Source: Branchiostoma lanceolatum
Lineage: Eukaryota; Chordata; Leptocardii; Amphioxiformes; Branchiostomatidae
DNA length: 64,000 nt
Assembly: GCF_035083965.1 (NCBI RefSeq)
Contig: NC_089726.1
Coordinates: 8,871,501-8,935,500, forward strand
Direction of reading: 5' to 3'
A program made the position numbers and the translations under genes. The notes beneath the pieces were generated by a model. It had not been told where the DNA came from. It worked only from the letters and a program-made list of their open reading frames with translations, and did no database searches. Positions 11,508 through 25,600 of the stretch are shown piece by piece. Positions within the stretch are counted from its first letter, which is position 1. Every line of letters starts with the position of its first letter.

Positions 11508-12539
11508 CTGAACACAAAGAAGAGACAAAGGTTCCCGGTTCACAACAATGTAAAAAGAATTCCACCTGTCCTTTTGAAGGGACCGTTAGGTCTCAGGCTT
11601 GGGCCGTGGCGCAGCACTGTTTACGTACGTTCTGCATGAACAGTCGCAGAAAGACTCTCGCGACGCTAAGCCAAAGGAAATTCCTAACACCCCGTAGAAA
11701 AGACCCCGCGAAACGCTACCCCAGGCTGGGACACTTAAACCAATTAGGGGGCTTGGTTGGTAACATAGAGCTTCGGTTACGAGCCACGTCTATGGGAGGG
11801 GGAAACTCTAGGAGGGTGGGCTGAATACCAGATGCCCCGGGTTTTCTTTACCGCCTCAGTTTCAAAGACCAAGACCCCGCCTCTTTCTTTTAAGGCCAGC
11901 GTTATGTTTTGAGTTTGAACGATGCCACCATTATGACCTAAGTAGCTAAAAGTAGGGGCTCACGGCGCAGGCATTCAAGTCTTGTCATCACAGGGAGGTT
12001 AAGTGCATTATAGTAGGTTATCATACTAATTACGTGGGGATAGGGTCAACTTTAGCATCAGCAAAGACAACTAGCCTGTGCAGCGTGGTCTGCGTGCATT
12101 CTACAGTGGCATTGGTTACTACGTAACAGATACCTGTCCCGACAATGGGGGGTAAGGTGAAGCAAAGCGTCCATGCTGTTTACCATTGTGTATCAGTTCA
12201 CCTGTGCATATCACCGCAGACATTCACTGTCGCTCCTCCAAAACACCCAAGGAAGAAAACACACTCTTCTCTTAACTGTGAACACCTGTTAAATAGACAC
12301 TGAATCCATTCTTCAAGAAGAAAGTCTTGTACTTAAAGGATACTGCAAGAATTGTACGTGTAACGGTAACTCAGAAGTCTATTCTTTCGTGGTCTGGGCG
12401 CACACAAAAGGAAGGCTCAACCTCTTAATACACAGATCATCAATAATGCATTAAAGCTGATACAATCCTTTGACAGTCAAAGAAAACTGGAAGACTGCTT
12501 TTTCATAGAGAGGAAAGAATACAGGGGGAGGAGCTAACG

Positions 12540-12640
12540 TTAACACCAACCTGGCCTGTCGATTCCTCTTGCGGGCTCTCTCGCCTTTTATGTTGAAGTG
12601 CTGATTGCAAAACTCACACTCTAGTGGTGTCGAGACTGGG
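12540..12640 (-). other. Possible first coding exon with a CxxC motif
   Basis: From ATG on the minus strand (near 12651) runs MQVDPVSTPLECEFCNQ, then a basic stretch ending RKRNRQAR at a plausible donor AG|GTTGGT. The C-x2-C motif and basic tail look protein-like, but its phase does not join exon 8440-8578 or 7256-7485. It could belong to an alternative transcript or be chance. I do not recognise it. Confidence 0.22.
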
Positions 12641-13252
12641 TCCACCTGCATGCCTATTCAACTGTACACGTCATCTATAGTACGCAAGAGACAAAAGAGG
12701 CACTACATAAAAGACAGGAGTTAACAGAGGTTGTAGGTAGAGAATATATTATCAATAAAACTTTAGGCACGAGTGGCAGTAGAACGGTAGCGTCATGCAT
12801 CGCCTGCAACAAACGTTCACTAAAACTATGCAAATATTTCATTGAAGGCTGCACAATAGAACAGTGCAATAATTCACAGGTAAGGCATTAGGGATACCGG
12901 GGAGGTGTTGACAGAGAAAAGAAGGGGGATTCTGATAGAAACCTGAAACCATAACAGCCACATATTTTAATGAAGTCAGCGTCCCTCATGGATACTCGGT
13001 TCTGTTGAAGAAGAAATAGAACATCTTACAGTATTACTTGTGTTGCAAAAAACGAAATCGAAATAGGAAAATGGAATACAGACCTGTTACGTTGGTGCAT
13101 TTTTGTGCAGCCTGGACAGAAATGTAAACCGTCATACACTGGTAGCAGCTCGGCCGCAAGTTCTTACACGTTGCACGGCTAGCATGCAAAATATTGGCGG
13201 ACATGAGCAAAACACACATGTTGCTATGCAAACTCATTGACGGAAAAAGATA

Positions 13253-13429
13253 ATGGCTGACCTGGGGCCCGCAGAAGAACAAACACCGGAGCACGGATCG
13301 TTGCAACTTGGGCAAGCACTTGACATGCCACAAAATGAAGTGCAAACAGCGAGCACCAACTTTTCATGGGTAGAAAAAAAAGACTTGTCCTACGAAGAAA
13401 AGGCTATGCAGGTGGTAAAAGCGCTGTGA
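13253..13429 (+). CDS. Small open reading frame, 58 codons, possibly a first exon
   Basis: An ATG in the context GATAATGGCTG opens a frame starting MADLGPAEEQTPEHG and ending VEKKDLSYEEKAMQVVKAL. The composition is acidic and protein-like, unlike most chance frames nearby. A possible donor CAG|GTGGTA sits shortly before the stop, so it may instead be the first exon of a spliced gene. No plus-strand partner exon was found before the NEK4 3' end at about 13.92 kb, and I do not recognise a family. Confidence 0.3.
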   Translation: MADLGPAEEQTPEHGSLQLGQALDMPQNEVQTASTNFSWVEKKDLSYEEKAMQVVKAL

Positions 13430-13920
13430 GGGTTCCCAGCTGTAAAGCACTGTCAAAAGGATAAAAGTGAAGCAAACATGTACAGTGGAAACAGTTAGGA
13501 AACGTTTCAATTCGTTTTGAACTCGTGTCTTAGTCTGTCTCCAGTAATTGCAAAGCATTTTCTGAAATACCCCATGGCGACTTTATGTATGTTTAGCAAA
13601 ACCACTTGACTAAACCACCAAGCTTTCAATGAGTATCCTGTATTTAGATATTGATTTTTTACTTGTCAGAAAAGCTGAGGCTTCTCCAAATGAAACACGA
13701 CTCTCTTTACATTAACCTTGTTAACCTTTCGGCTAAACATTTTGTAAAAAGTTTACAGAAAGTGGAAGTTTAGAAAATAGAATAGAAGTAAGAAAAAGCT
13801 AAAGTTCAAGCATGGTTGATATTTCTACAGTTAATCCAACTAGTGCGGATAAATTCAAATAACAACAAGGCCTTAGAAACTGTTTGTTTTAGCAACAGAT
13901 GAATAAACACTTACACCAGG
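13430..13920. other. Short intergenic stretch, no feature
   Basis: AT-rich sequence between the small reading frame and the NEK4 polyadenylation region. No coding or repeat signal seen. Confidence 0.4.
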
Positions 13921-13943
13921 TGCTTTGTACGTCACAACAGAAC

Positions 13944-13949
13944 TTTATT
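13944..13949 (-). terminator. Polyadenylation signal AATAAA, probable NEK4 end
   Basis: AATAAA on the minus strand, the best-placed canonical signal downstream of the NEK4 stop at 16604. It implies a 3'UTR of about 2.65 kb. The 13950-16603 stretch has no coding exon. Confidence 0.45.
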
Positions 13950-16333
13950 GGATACTTCAGTGGGCTTCTTGATCTGAAGGGGAAAGTCCAATAATAATTG
14001 AGAGGATTGACATCCACAGTGCTGAGGGATGATTCATTAGATCTAAAAGTAGACAACTTTCATCAAATTTTTAGTCTTCAAGGCATATATTAACTTTTCT
14101 ACTGTAGCAGTAAAGTAAAGTAAAGATTCATGTCTACTGTCTTCTGACTAGAAAAATAACCTAAGCATGTACATCGAGAGTTCTGAATAAGGCTTTCAAG
14201 CTAGCTGGCTGATTTATTATAAGCAAGCCATCTTCCAGTGGTTTTTCTCTGACATTCACTTCCATTTCTCTGACAGTTCTCTTTTCTGGCAGCCACAGCA
14301 AAGGACTACCTGAAAATGGGAGCAGTCAGAAAACAGGAGCCCTCAGAGAAACCAAACCATACAAAGAAGGCTTCCTCTAGTCTAAGAGACTAATTCACCA
14401 AAAAAAAAGTGTTTTACAGTGTGTCCCCCAACAATGGTCACAGTTGTAGAGTCTCTTGCACAACAGACTGCCTAGAGGTTACTATGTAGCAGAGGATGTT
14501 GTAACAATTCAAGATTGATGGCTTCTGTGTAACAGCCATCCCAGTTGCTATTGCAGGCTCGATATTGATAACCATCATGCAATTATCATGGTTCCAAGAG
14601 GTACATGCTGTATAGTTGTAAACAATGGTAGTTTCTTAAACAAGCTGTCACATATTTTTTGATGTTGCAGAGAAGGTTTCTTCTAACAGTCTTTAAGAAC
14701 CATTTGAGGTCCATCTGAAAGATGAGTACAATTTTTCTATTTTTTTCCCTTTCCCTTTCACAAAATATTTCTAGCTAAAGCACAGATGGTTTCTTTACAA
14801 CACAGCAATGTAGATTTGCTCTATGCAGATCTATGTACACAACAAGATCATTAGAGGTCATAAGAGGCCTTCCGTTGCATAGAAACAGTGTTAGTCTAAA
14901 GTCAATACATGTACAACGGTTCTGAAGATTAACATTAACTGCCTTAAGTACAACGACCTCTTAGTTCTGTAACAGCAGCCATCTGTGTACTTTAGGTAGT
15001 GGCAGTAACATAGCAGAAATAAAGTAATCCATTTCGTTAAAGGTGATGTCAAAGAACATTAGAAATGGAAAGCATTTAATATGGACGATTTTTTCTCAAA
15101 TGCCCTCTAGCAGTTTGATGAGGCACTGCAGAATCAGAGCATCAGTTTATTTTGCCAGTGAGTGTTCACAAAGATCTTTATTTTGATGCCGACAAAAGGA
15201 TACATTATAAGAATAACGGACAATAACGTTTTGATATACTAATAATTTCCACACTTTCATGATTATCTTTCGCAGCACATTTTATGTCGATCCATATTTT
15301 TTTACATGAAAAATCTTCCATCCATTCTTTTGGAGTCGTATCAAGGTGCTTATTGCATGGAATATCTGATCAATGATATTTTGCTCGGTACATATTCAAA
15401 TATAGTCCATGTTTTCTACTCAGTTTTACAACCACATGAAAGGGCCTGGTCCCACAGTTTGTTTCATTTCAAACATGTTCCTTATTTTCACCGATTGTTA
15501 CCATAAGGCACTGGTAAAGACTTGATAAATTTACACTCACTAAAGAATTCAAACCACTCTTGACAGCTACAATCACAATCTATTACAAATCTGGCAGTTT
15601 CACACGCAATACTGAAATCAAAAAGCAAACATCTCAAAGACTTTGAAATAAATCCAGATTTTGCAACATATACAAACAGAACATACAAACAATCAAACGG
15701 TATAAATCAATTTCACTTATCTTCTATTATTACCACCTTTTGAGGTAGCATCTATACTTGTCCTATAGAATAAAGGTGAAAAGTAGAAAATAGCTATTTC
15801 ACTTAATCATAACTCACATTAAATGCACCATGGAGCAACGTTAAGTACAAGTACATCCTTATGGATGGGTTACAATTCATTCAATCTGTAACAATAGCTT
15901 AATCATACATGTGTCATAAGAAAACGTATTAGTCTGAGAAGGTTGTTTTATAAGACACTGCATTTTTATATATGTTTGACTTACTAGACATTTGCTACTG
16001 TATGTTAAGCCTCAATAGAGAACAGCAATAGCCCAGTACCTGGATACTATAGAGTCAAAAATAGTTGGCTATGACTATGAGGCCCCAGTCTTACTATAGA
16101 TTTGATCTTAATCATAAACCTTTATAATGGAGTTCTTAAAAGTGGTCTTTATCCTCAACCTGGTTCATACCCAGGTATGTCACCAGGTCCAATCTGTGTT
16201 AGGATGGGCATTTGCCATTTGTGCATTTGAACAGTCCATTCAAGGATGGGCTACTGTAAAGAATTGGTGAGATGCCATAACATTGTGTGATTTACCCTAC
16301 GTCTGTAGCGACAGCCTACTCTTCACTGTATTG

Positions 16334-16522
16334 TACAGTCAAACCTGTACAAGTGATAACCTCTACATGAGGACCAGCTGGCCAGTGTGACCACTTTTTG
16401 GTGGTCCCTTGGATAACTTTTCCCATTGACACAGGCATTTAGAATCCTGTCTATAGTGACCACAGTGTCCACATAGACTTGATTTTATCGGTCTGTGGTC
16501 TTCTTGCACAGGTTTGACTGTA
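16334..16522 (-). mobile_element. MITE, TACAGTCAAACCTGT terminal inverted repeats
   Basis: TACAGTCAAACCTGTACAAG at the left returns as CTTGCACAGGTTTGACTGTA at the right. The 189-bp element is the best-preserved of three copies. It lies in the presumed NEK4 3'UTR. Confidence 0.75.
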
Positions 16523-16603
16523 TATCTGATGTTTGAGTTAGTACCTAACACAAACGTGGTGTCAGAAGTGGGATTGAGAAGTTGACCTTGACCTTGAGGT
16601 GTT

Positions 16604-19600
16604 CTACAGCAGTCCCATCATGGAGTCCTCACAGAACTTGAGCTGCCAGACCTTCCCAGCATACATGTCAAACTTCTCCTTACCCAGCAGTTCGACCAGC
16701 TGGGGCTGCAAAATAAAGGAACATATATCATTACATCCGTGAAAGAGTTATTGTTTAGGTGTCTGCCTTGACTGTGTGTTAGTGTTCCTGTATACTTTGG
16801 CCAGCAAATCTCAGGAAGCTAGGGACGGATTGTGATGATATTAGGTATGTATGTAGGTTAAGGTCTTGGGAAGACAAAGGTCAAGGTTGAATTTGGCCCT
16901 CCTAGTGGCTTTTCCTGGTACTGCAGAAGAACTTCCTGTTTAGTAATGTAAATTGTGCAGCTGCAACACGTTTGATATCACTGGTGGTCTGATATGAGTA
17001 CTGCTATGGTCTGGCACACAATTGGGAACATGTGACTGTCCAGACGTAAGATAGCTTGCAGTAAAAACTATAATTGATACTCAATGAGATGTGGCCACGT
17101 TTTTGTCACATTTATAAGAATCTTAATGTTTGTCTTGCTACAATTTTTGTAGTTTTCTTAACACTGTCCTTGATAGTATGGCTTCATCAATTTTGTCAAC
17201 ATTTAAATGAGAGCAGAGAAAACGTTTCCTACCTCCACCTCTTCTCCATCTACTGTGTCCAGAATGTCGTAAGCCTTCTTGAGAACCCCCATGCCCAGCC
17301 CCTTGATGCAGTCCTTCCTCAGGGCTGCTATTCTGTTCATCAGCCTTCCTGAGGCACTGATGGTCTCAAGCCCTGAGAAGAAAAGGAACGTTAGAGTTCA
17401 GAATCAAATGTTTTATTTCCTAAATCTGCATTAAATGATATAGAGGTACTAGTCTGTACCAAGCTCTGTGGGTTGCCGGAAAAGTATCAGAAATCGACCA
17501 AACAAGATACAATGTAGATAATTTGCCTGAGGAGATAGCTGGCCATTGAGTAGCCATTTACAAACATTAGGGAAGTGAAATATTCTCCAAGGCAGGTAAC
17601 CAATTTTGTAGCTGATTTCTACAACTTTCCAACTTGCTGGGGAGGTCTCATAGAGACTATAGAGGTTCGCCTTGTTTTTATTTCCAAAATAACAGAATGA
17701 TGATACAGCAGCATATTACAACTTACTCCTTCAAGAAATGTAAATACCAATGTACTAAGTAGAACAACTCACCCTACAGTAAGGATGCAAGATACATTGT
17801 ACAAGTACATATCGACTACACCTTCCCCTGAGTGATGGCAGATCACAAGTATATCTGATTCAATACCTAGAAGATTTGAAGGTCTTTCTGCATCTTGAAG
17901 GACACGGTGCACAAAGGAAGGAAGGTCTACAGAGAAAGATCAAGAAGAAAGGAGGTTGAAGAGACATAGAATACAAGAGAGTAAAAGCCAGTATGAGAGA
18001 TTGAAAAGCAGAATTTGTTTTTTCATCTAAAACTTGATCTACCTTAGAAGGTAGAAGTGGGTAGATATAATTGGGGAAGAAGAGGGAATGCATGAGAGAA
18101 TACAGAGGAGAGGGAAGGAAGGTGAGGAAAGGGAGGGAGGGAGGGAGCAAGGAAGGAAGATGTTTAAAAAAAGACATACACCCTTTCCACTGAGGTGCCA
18201 ACCTTTGAACAACCATTCAGAAACCAAAAATCTCATTAGTAGTTGAAACTAATTTCATTGATAAAGAATTGTGTAATTTGCATGTTTTCCTGTCTTAAAA
18301 ATAATACTTTTGCATCATGGATTGTACTTGATTTTCAAAGTCATAGGTTGATCATACAAATTTGATTTTGGTTGCTCAAAGGTCACTCAATGGTCTCCAT
18401 CCAGTTGAAGAGGGTCCTAAGCATGCTACTGATCAGGGCTGGACAAATCCATCGGCCTGATAGCCCGGGAGCCAGTGGATGTCCTTTGTACTGGCCAATG
18501 GGATTCTTTAAACGCCCTACACATTCTTTACTGAAAAGTAAATGAATTTCCTTGCTGCATCTAAAAATGCATAAAGATATGTCATTAAAATTTCGGACCA
18601 GTGAATTCTTCAAAACATGTTCTAGCCTGCTGGTTCTGCCTTGTCCTTACCTGGACTCATAGAGGGTGCAGGTGACTGTGCTGGCGGCTGTGGTGTGGGT
18701 ACCTCCTCCATGGGGAGGGCCTCCTCTCCGTCCCGCGGGGAGTCATCCTCCTCATCCTTCCCATCTTGCATCTTCAGGGTGGTGTCCAGCAGGCAGATGA
18801 AGTTGTTCATCTCAGACTCTTTCCTGCAATGACAGACAGGGTTATCATGAAAGTTCTTCTGTTTTAATATGTTATGGAAATTTTTAGGATTAAATTTTAG
18901 TCCGGTCCTTAGTTATATTAAAGAAGAACAGAGGACTGGTAAACAATTCGGTGAGTTGCAATTGTTGTTTTGATAGATGGAAACCTGCTGCCCAATGTAC
19001 CTGTAGGCACAGGAGGACCTAAGGTCTTTCAGGTAAGGTAATTGTTGTGCTGGAGTAAAATCTAACCCTTCTCCATGAGGAAAAGAGTTGTTGGATACAG
19101 TCACTGAGGACAGCTGGGGCATCAAGCTACATATTGTTTGGGATGTACTTAGAAAATTAGGTTTCCCTTGTCAAGTCTAATCAAGTCAGCTTAAACAAAC
19201 TTTCCATACATCACTTCACAGTTCACATGTGCAGGGATCAAAGTTTAAGGTCCCTGGCCATTCCTGGTCTACATACCAGGTTCCTGAACTTAGACCACAA
19301 TGCATCACACAGCACATATGCACCTGGAACAGTGAACCTGCTCATTGTCAAGCTCTTACTTTTTCTTTCCCTCGTTGGAGGACTGAGAGTCGACTTCATC
19401 GTCCTCTTCTGAGCTGTCCTGACTGCTTTTTGTCCCAGCTGAGTACGGTCTGCCGTCTCCAGACCCCCCGCAGTCGGAGTGCGCTCTCCGTCTGGGCGCG
19501 ACGACGGAATCTGTCTCGTCTTTAGGTCGGTCTCCGCCTGTCCTCGGTCTTTCGCCTGATGATCTCCTGTTGTGAACTGTTAATCATAAAAATAAACATA

Positions 19601-22600
19601 ATGGTTAGAGCGTAGTCTCCAAGCAGATGTTGGGGCAGAAAACTATAACTTTTTCTGATCTGCTGTTTTTTCTGACAGTACTCTATCCCAGTAGTTACAT
19701 GTTTGTATAGCCTACAATTGTGAACATTGGCTGGGACAATAAAAAAACCAGGATACATGTTATGTACATTTGTACCAACATTTTACCTTTCACATAGTTT
19801 GACAAATATCTTACATCAAGGGAAGAAAAAATATGACATACACTGTACATAATATAATACGTAATAAAGACACAAAATGATGTGAAAAAAGTAAGATGTT
19901 GGTACCTAGTGGTGAGAGTTGGACTTCTTGCTTGACCTTTTCTCTTCTTCTCGCTCGTGCTGATTTGTTGATACTTTGCTATAAGGGTGACAAAAGGGAG
20001 ACAATACAGCATGTTAATGCCCATCAAACTGTAATTCATCCAGTTTATCTTTATAACATTTCTGTATTGCGAAACCTGAAACTGGTCAAAGCACCTAAAA
20101 ATAAAGTCGTCAGTTGGAAATAGGATTGGGAGGTTTAATATGCACCAAACTAAGTTTTTACTCTATTTGTGTTTACAATAGGTTTGTCTTTGATAAAATT
20201 TACTTAGTTTCTTTGTGGCACTGCAGTATAATTGACAATTTGAGTGCAGCGCGGTCAGTGCATTATGTCCTCGTTTTTGTATTTTCTTCACTGATTAATA
20301 ATGAAAAAATAGGAGTTTACAAATAAACATGGGGAACTGAACACAATGATCCCTACCCTTGGTGTATCTGCGTCTTCCTTCGAGCTTGAGACAGAGCTGT
20401 ACCCTGAGCTGGACTCCACACTCGGCCCCTTGGTGTGCTTGTCTCCTGAGCGGGGCCTCCTCTTGGGTGTCTCATCGCTGTGGGGGGGTGGGGGCAAGGG
20501 GCGAGGCTTCTGCACTGCCTTGGGCTGGAAAAAAAATCGAGATGTGAGCAAAGGTGGATTAAGATGAAAGCCCTTACTTCCCATGTTACACAACACTTTT
20601 TCCTACCACATAGCAATTAGCCATGCATAGGATTACAGCATGTACAGTACAACAAGATTGAAAAGAAGTAAAATTTTTAGATAACTTACATTCAATATAA
20701 TGCATATTCATTCTCTCATGTTTGGTATATTCACAAGCATGTTCTTGAAATACTCAAAACAACAAATCATAATGATGTGAAATACACAAATGATATGAAA
20801 AACACAATATGACATGAAAAACCACTACAACCGACCTTATCAAATACGGATGACCTTGAACTTGAGGAGTCGGATGTGACAGAGTCGACGCTGTTGACTG
20901 AATCTGAGTCTGCTTCCTTCTTCTTCCTCCTCCTCTGTTTGTGTTTGGAGGGTTCCTCACTACCGGGGGTGGGGACGGGGGTCTGTAGGGATGGACAGGA
21001 GTTTGTTAATTAGTTGTTTAGAATGGGTAGCAAAATGCAGGATATGTAGTTGTTTGATATATTCATGTGCAACTGTGCATACATTAATCCTTGCCATCAC
21101 TAACATGTATCTCCTCTCCCCAATGCATGCTCTTCTATACAGGTACAAGAGTATCAGGGATTAGTTAGGGTTTTGGTCAATAAAAAAAAAAAACATTGAC
21201 GTTTGCTCTTAATTGAGTCTTATTGAGCACACGTCTTGTGAACTAAATTCAAAAACTTTTCAACATCCAGTTCATGTATCTACCCAGACTGACCAGACAG
21301 TAAAGCCAATAGAGCACACACAAGAAGCAGGAACATTGTAAATATACACTGTACACATCACAATATGATGAGAATATGGCTGACCTGTCTCGCTGGCTGT
21401 TTGACGTTCTGTTCCGTTGGAGGAGGGGACTTCTCCTCGATGGTCTCCAGGTCAGGACTGACGGCCACACCTGGGGTGTCAGGAACATCTTGGACCTCAA
21501 AGTCCACCTGTTGAAACAAAGGGAGATCAAGAAATGGTCAAGAAAGGAGGAAAAGACAGACTAAATTTGCCCTCCAAAACCTTTTATCGAGACTGTGTAT
21601 CAGAATCTGTTCTAAAATGCAGTGACAACTTTTCTACTAAACCTTACCTTGGATACGGTTGCTATGGACCCCATCATCTGTCCATCTGGAGTGTCTGACT
21701 TCTGCGGGGAGGGGGGGACAGCCTGGCGGGACCCAGAACCAGGGCGGGACCCAGAGGAACGAGGACGCTGCCTGGATCAGAAATACAAGTTAGAGAACAT
21801 GTCAGAGCAGTAATCTCTCTTGTATGTCCATCAGAGGATGTCAATGGCATCTTATGTGTGACAGCAGCCAAAAAGTTGAGGCGCAGTTACATCCACACAC
21901 TGGTGTGCAACAGTGGCGCTGGGGTGAAGTCTTATTTTCTTTCTGGTTTGCTCTGTGGCATGATTTTGGTCCCTTTGCCTCCAACAAGTACAACTAACTT
22001 AATTTTGATTACAAATCTAGCAGGTGCTTTTATCAGTGAATAGGGCAATATCATTCATGAATAACACCAACTTTCCTGAACATATTTTTGCAACCTTTGA
22101 GGCTTATGTAGCCTTAAGATTGCAGATACACATTGTAATATCATGCAAATATGCCACACAAACATATAAACAAGATACATTGATTAATCAACTGATTGAT
22201 TGATGAAAGATACTTACATTCTCCTGGTCCCCTCCAGGAACAAGGCGATGTGAGTCTTGATGTACGGGTTTCTCAGGACCCGTTTGGAGCTGGGGCGTTT
22301 CTCAGGATCCTGCGCCAGCATCAACTTAATGAGGTCACACAGGTCGGTGCTGTACTTCTTGGGCATGGAGGGCATCTGGGGAACAGGATATGACATCATA
22401 TATCTCTCTCTCTATCCAATTTAACGTCTTTTGTTCCCCATCATATGGGGGGTTGACGTTATATATGCTGATCAGAACAAGATATGACATCATGAACAGA
22501 TTAGAACATTACGACTGTAAACTTCTACAGTCAAAAATATATGCCTTTCACGTACATGTAACATAATTTTAAGAGACTATACAAGAGGTATAGAACTTTT

Positions 22601-25600
22601 AAGTTTTGTTTCAGGAAAAAAGCCCAACATGATGATGATAAACTATAAGAATATGAACTCTCAGACTTAAAGAAATGTCAGTTGAAACCTTACCTTTCCC
22701 CTGAGGATCTTGTAGACTAGAGAGTTCATGTCTTTGGCATTGAAGGCATGTTTCAGGGTGGCCATCTCATACACACAGCACCCCAGGGCCCAGATATCAG
22801 ACTGGAAAAAACACAAGACAACATTTAAACACACATGTATCAAAGAGGCACTTGCATCCCACAATAGCATAGGACCTAAGATGTTCTGACAAACTCAATA
22901 AATCTCCCATGTTCATCTGGGAACAGGAACATTTTACAAGAACTGGCAAAGGACCTTCCTGGAGGACATGCAAAGAACTAACATCCCTGGTAAAAATAGG
23001 ACTGTGAATGGCGGACAACAGAACTAGATGGAAACTCGCTGCCTCTAGGCACAGGAGGATCTAAGGTCTTCTACATCTTACTTATCAGTCTAATACTACC
23101 TGTACTGTTATGGAGCACCTACATAGTGCTAAAGGTTAACGTACACCTTAAGGATGTCCTCTCTTGCCTGTGGTTGTATAGCTTGTTGGTAAAGAGCATA
23201 GTATCACATATTTCAAAGTTTTTAACCCTTGGTCTTCTAACTCACCAGTCTACAGGAGGTTAGGGGGCACCTATAGAGTGCTAAAGCTTAAGGTACACCT
23301 TAAGGATGTCCTCTCTCACCTTTTGATTGTATACGCTTGTTGGAGAAGACCAGGGTATCACATATTTCAAAGTTTTAAACCCCTAGTCTTCTAAGTAAAC
23401 TTACCAGTCTACAGGAGGATAGGGGGCACCTATACAGTGCTAAATGGGAATAAGGTTCATGTTAAGGACATCCTCTCTCACCTTGTGATTGTATGGCTTG
23501 TTGGAGAAGAGTTCAGGACTCATGTAGTAAGGAGTGCCGATGAGAGTAGTGGCCATGTCACTGGAGCTGTCCAACACCCGGGCTATCCCCAGGTCACCGA
23601 CCTTTATAATCTTAGTCTTTGTCAGGAAGATGTTCTGTGTCTTCAAGTCTCTGTGGAGGATGTTTCTCTCGTGCAGGTACTGAAGAAAAAGTAAGGAGAT
23701 ACGTTGAAATAACAACCATTGGGATAGGTCTAAATTTTATTGGGTAGAATGAACTTTTGTTGCTGTGTCACATTGATGTCTATAAAATTTCAGACTGGTC
23801 TTTCTAAAATAAGTGGTACTTCCATCCTTAAGTTTAAAATGCAAGATACTGTAGTGTTAGGAAGAAAAGACTGACGTTAGCAAGGAAACGTGTTGAGGGT
23901 ATCTGTATCTAGACATAATTAGAAACAGATGCAATATCAGAGCTCTAAACTATAACACTGTTACAACTTGTCTCACTAATGCACTAGACTCTACCAACAC
24001 TAGGGTTGCAATATTTGATCTCATCTCCGTAGCCGACTCCCTTCAAACATTTGACTCTATTTGGCCAATTTCTACTATTTTCCCAGCGATCCGTGGAGAC
24101 TGGTAGAGTCTACTCTCCAAGCAGAGCTAGGGTTTCGGCTGGTTTTTAACGTGTTTTTAGGCGTTTTTGTCATGCCTTCTACTTTGTCATCGTTTTTGTT
24201 GTGCTGCAAATCTGTTGGGTTTATAGAGACAAAAAAAAAACGAAAAAGTAGAAAGGCCGACAAAAACGCCTAAAAACAAGTCTAAAACCTGCCGGAACCC
24301 ATCCTCTGCTTGGAGAGTAGGTAGAGTCTACTAATGCACAACATATCACAATAATGCACAACATGTCACACTAATGCACAACATGTCACACTAATTCCAC
24401 AAGGCCAAATCTGTACCAGTAACTAATTATAAGTTACAACAGGTAGAAGATTTAACATCAAAGAGCACCTGTTAGGAGTACCAACCTGTAGTGCCATTGT
24501 GATCTGCACAAACCACTCCACCACCTGTTCCTCCTCCAACAACACCCCCTTCTGGTTCTTCAGTCTGGTGTACAGGTCTCCCCCCTCGCAGAACCCCATG
24601 GCGATGTACAGCATGCCCTCCTCCGTCTCAAACGAGTCCTTGTAGTTCACGATGTTGGGGTGGCGCAGCTTGGACAGGAGCTTGGCTTCCTGTTCTGCTG
24701 CCTTCCTTTCACGTTTGGATGCATTCTGTAAGTCCATGCGTTTCAATACATACTGGAAAATAGAAATAGATGAAGGTTTTAGTCTAGGTGATGTTATTTG
24801 TTCACAGATGTTCCATACTTGATATAAGGTAACAACTGACACTGACTTTAAATCTACAATACAATAAGGCCATATTGTATTAGATTATATAGATGACATA
24901 CTCTGGACATCCCAAAACTGATGCAAACATGCAAAAAAAAATCTTGGAAAAAAAAGTTGCCTTTATTATCAAATCTAAGTCAGGAAGGCTGAGCAAAATG
25001 ACTGAACACACAGAACATGTCCTAAATAATAAAATCTTTGGAAGACTTAGTATCCATTTTCCGAATTTTCTTTTTCAATTACGGCATATATTTGCTACTA
25101 ATAATTTTGCAGCTTCTTTGTATGATTTATATGTACAGTAATGAGTATGGTCTTTTTTATTGGAAACGAACGAGAATTGATGCGTGTGCAGATGTCATCT
25201 ATATCAGTGTGACCTAAACTAAAGATTATTTCCTCCTAACATTTCGAGCCTGCCTACTTCCTGTACATCCTACATGTGAAACATACTGATAAGTAGCCTC
25301 CGTTGCAGTCCTTTTCCCCGCGGCGTTTTTTTTTCAATTTTTTTTGGGGGGGGGGGCGCCGCGTATCTGCTTGGGATCTCGTATCCGCCGTGCCCCTGTG
25401 TCCGCTATAGACCCTGTGTCTTCCCCAGCGGCAGACACAGGGTCTATAGCGGACACAGGGGCACGGCGGATACGAGATCCCAAGCAGATACGCGGCGCCC
25501 CCCCCCCCCCCAAAAAAAAATTGGAAAAAAAACGCCGCGGGGAAAAGGACTGCAACGGAGGCTACTTATCAGTATGCTCACTTATCTTCGTGCTCACATC

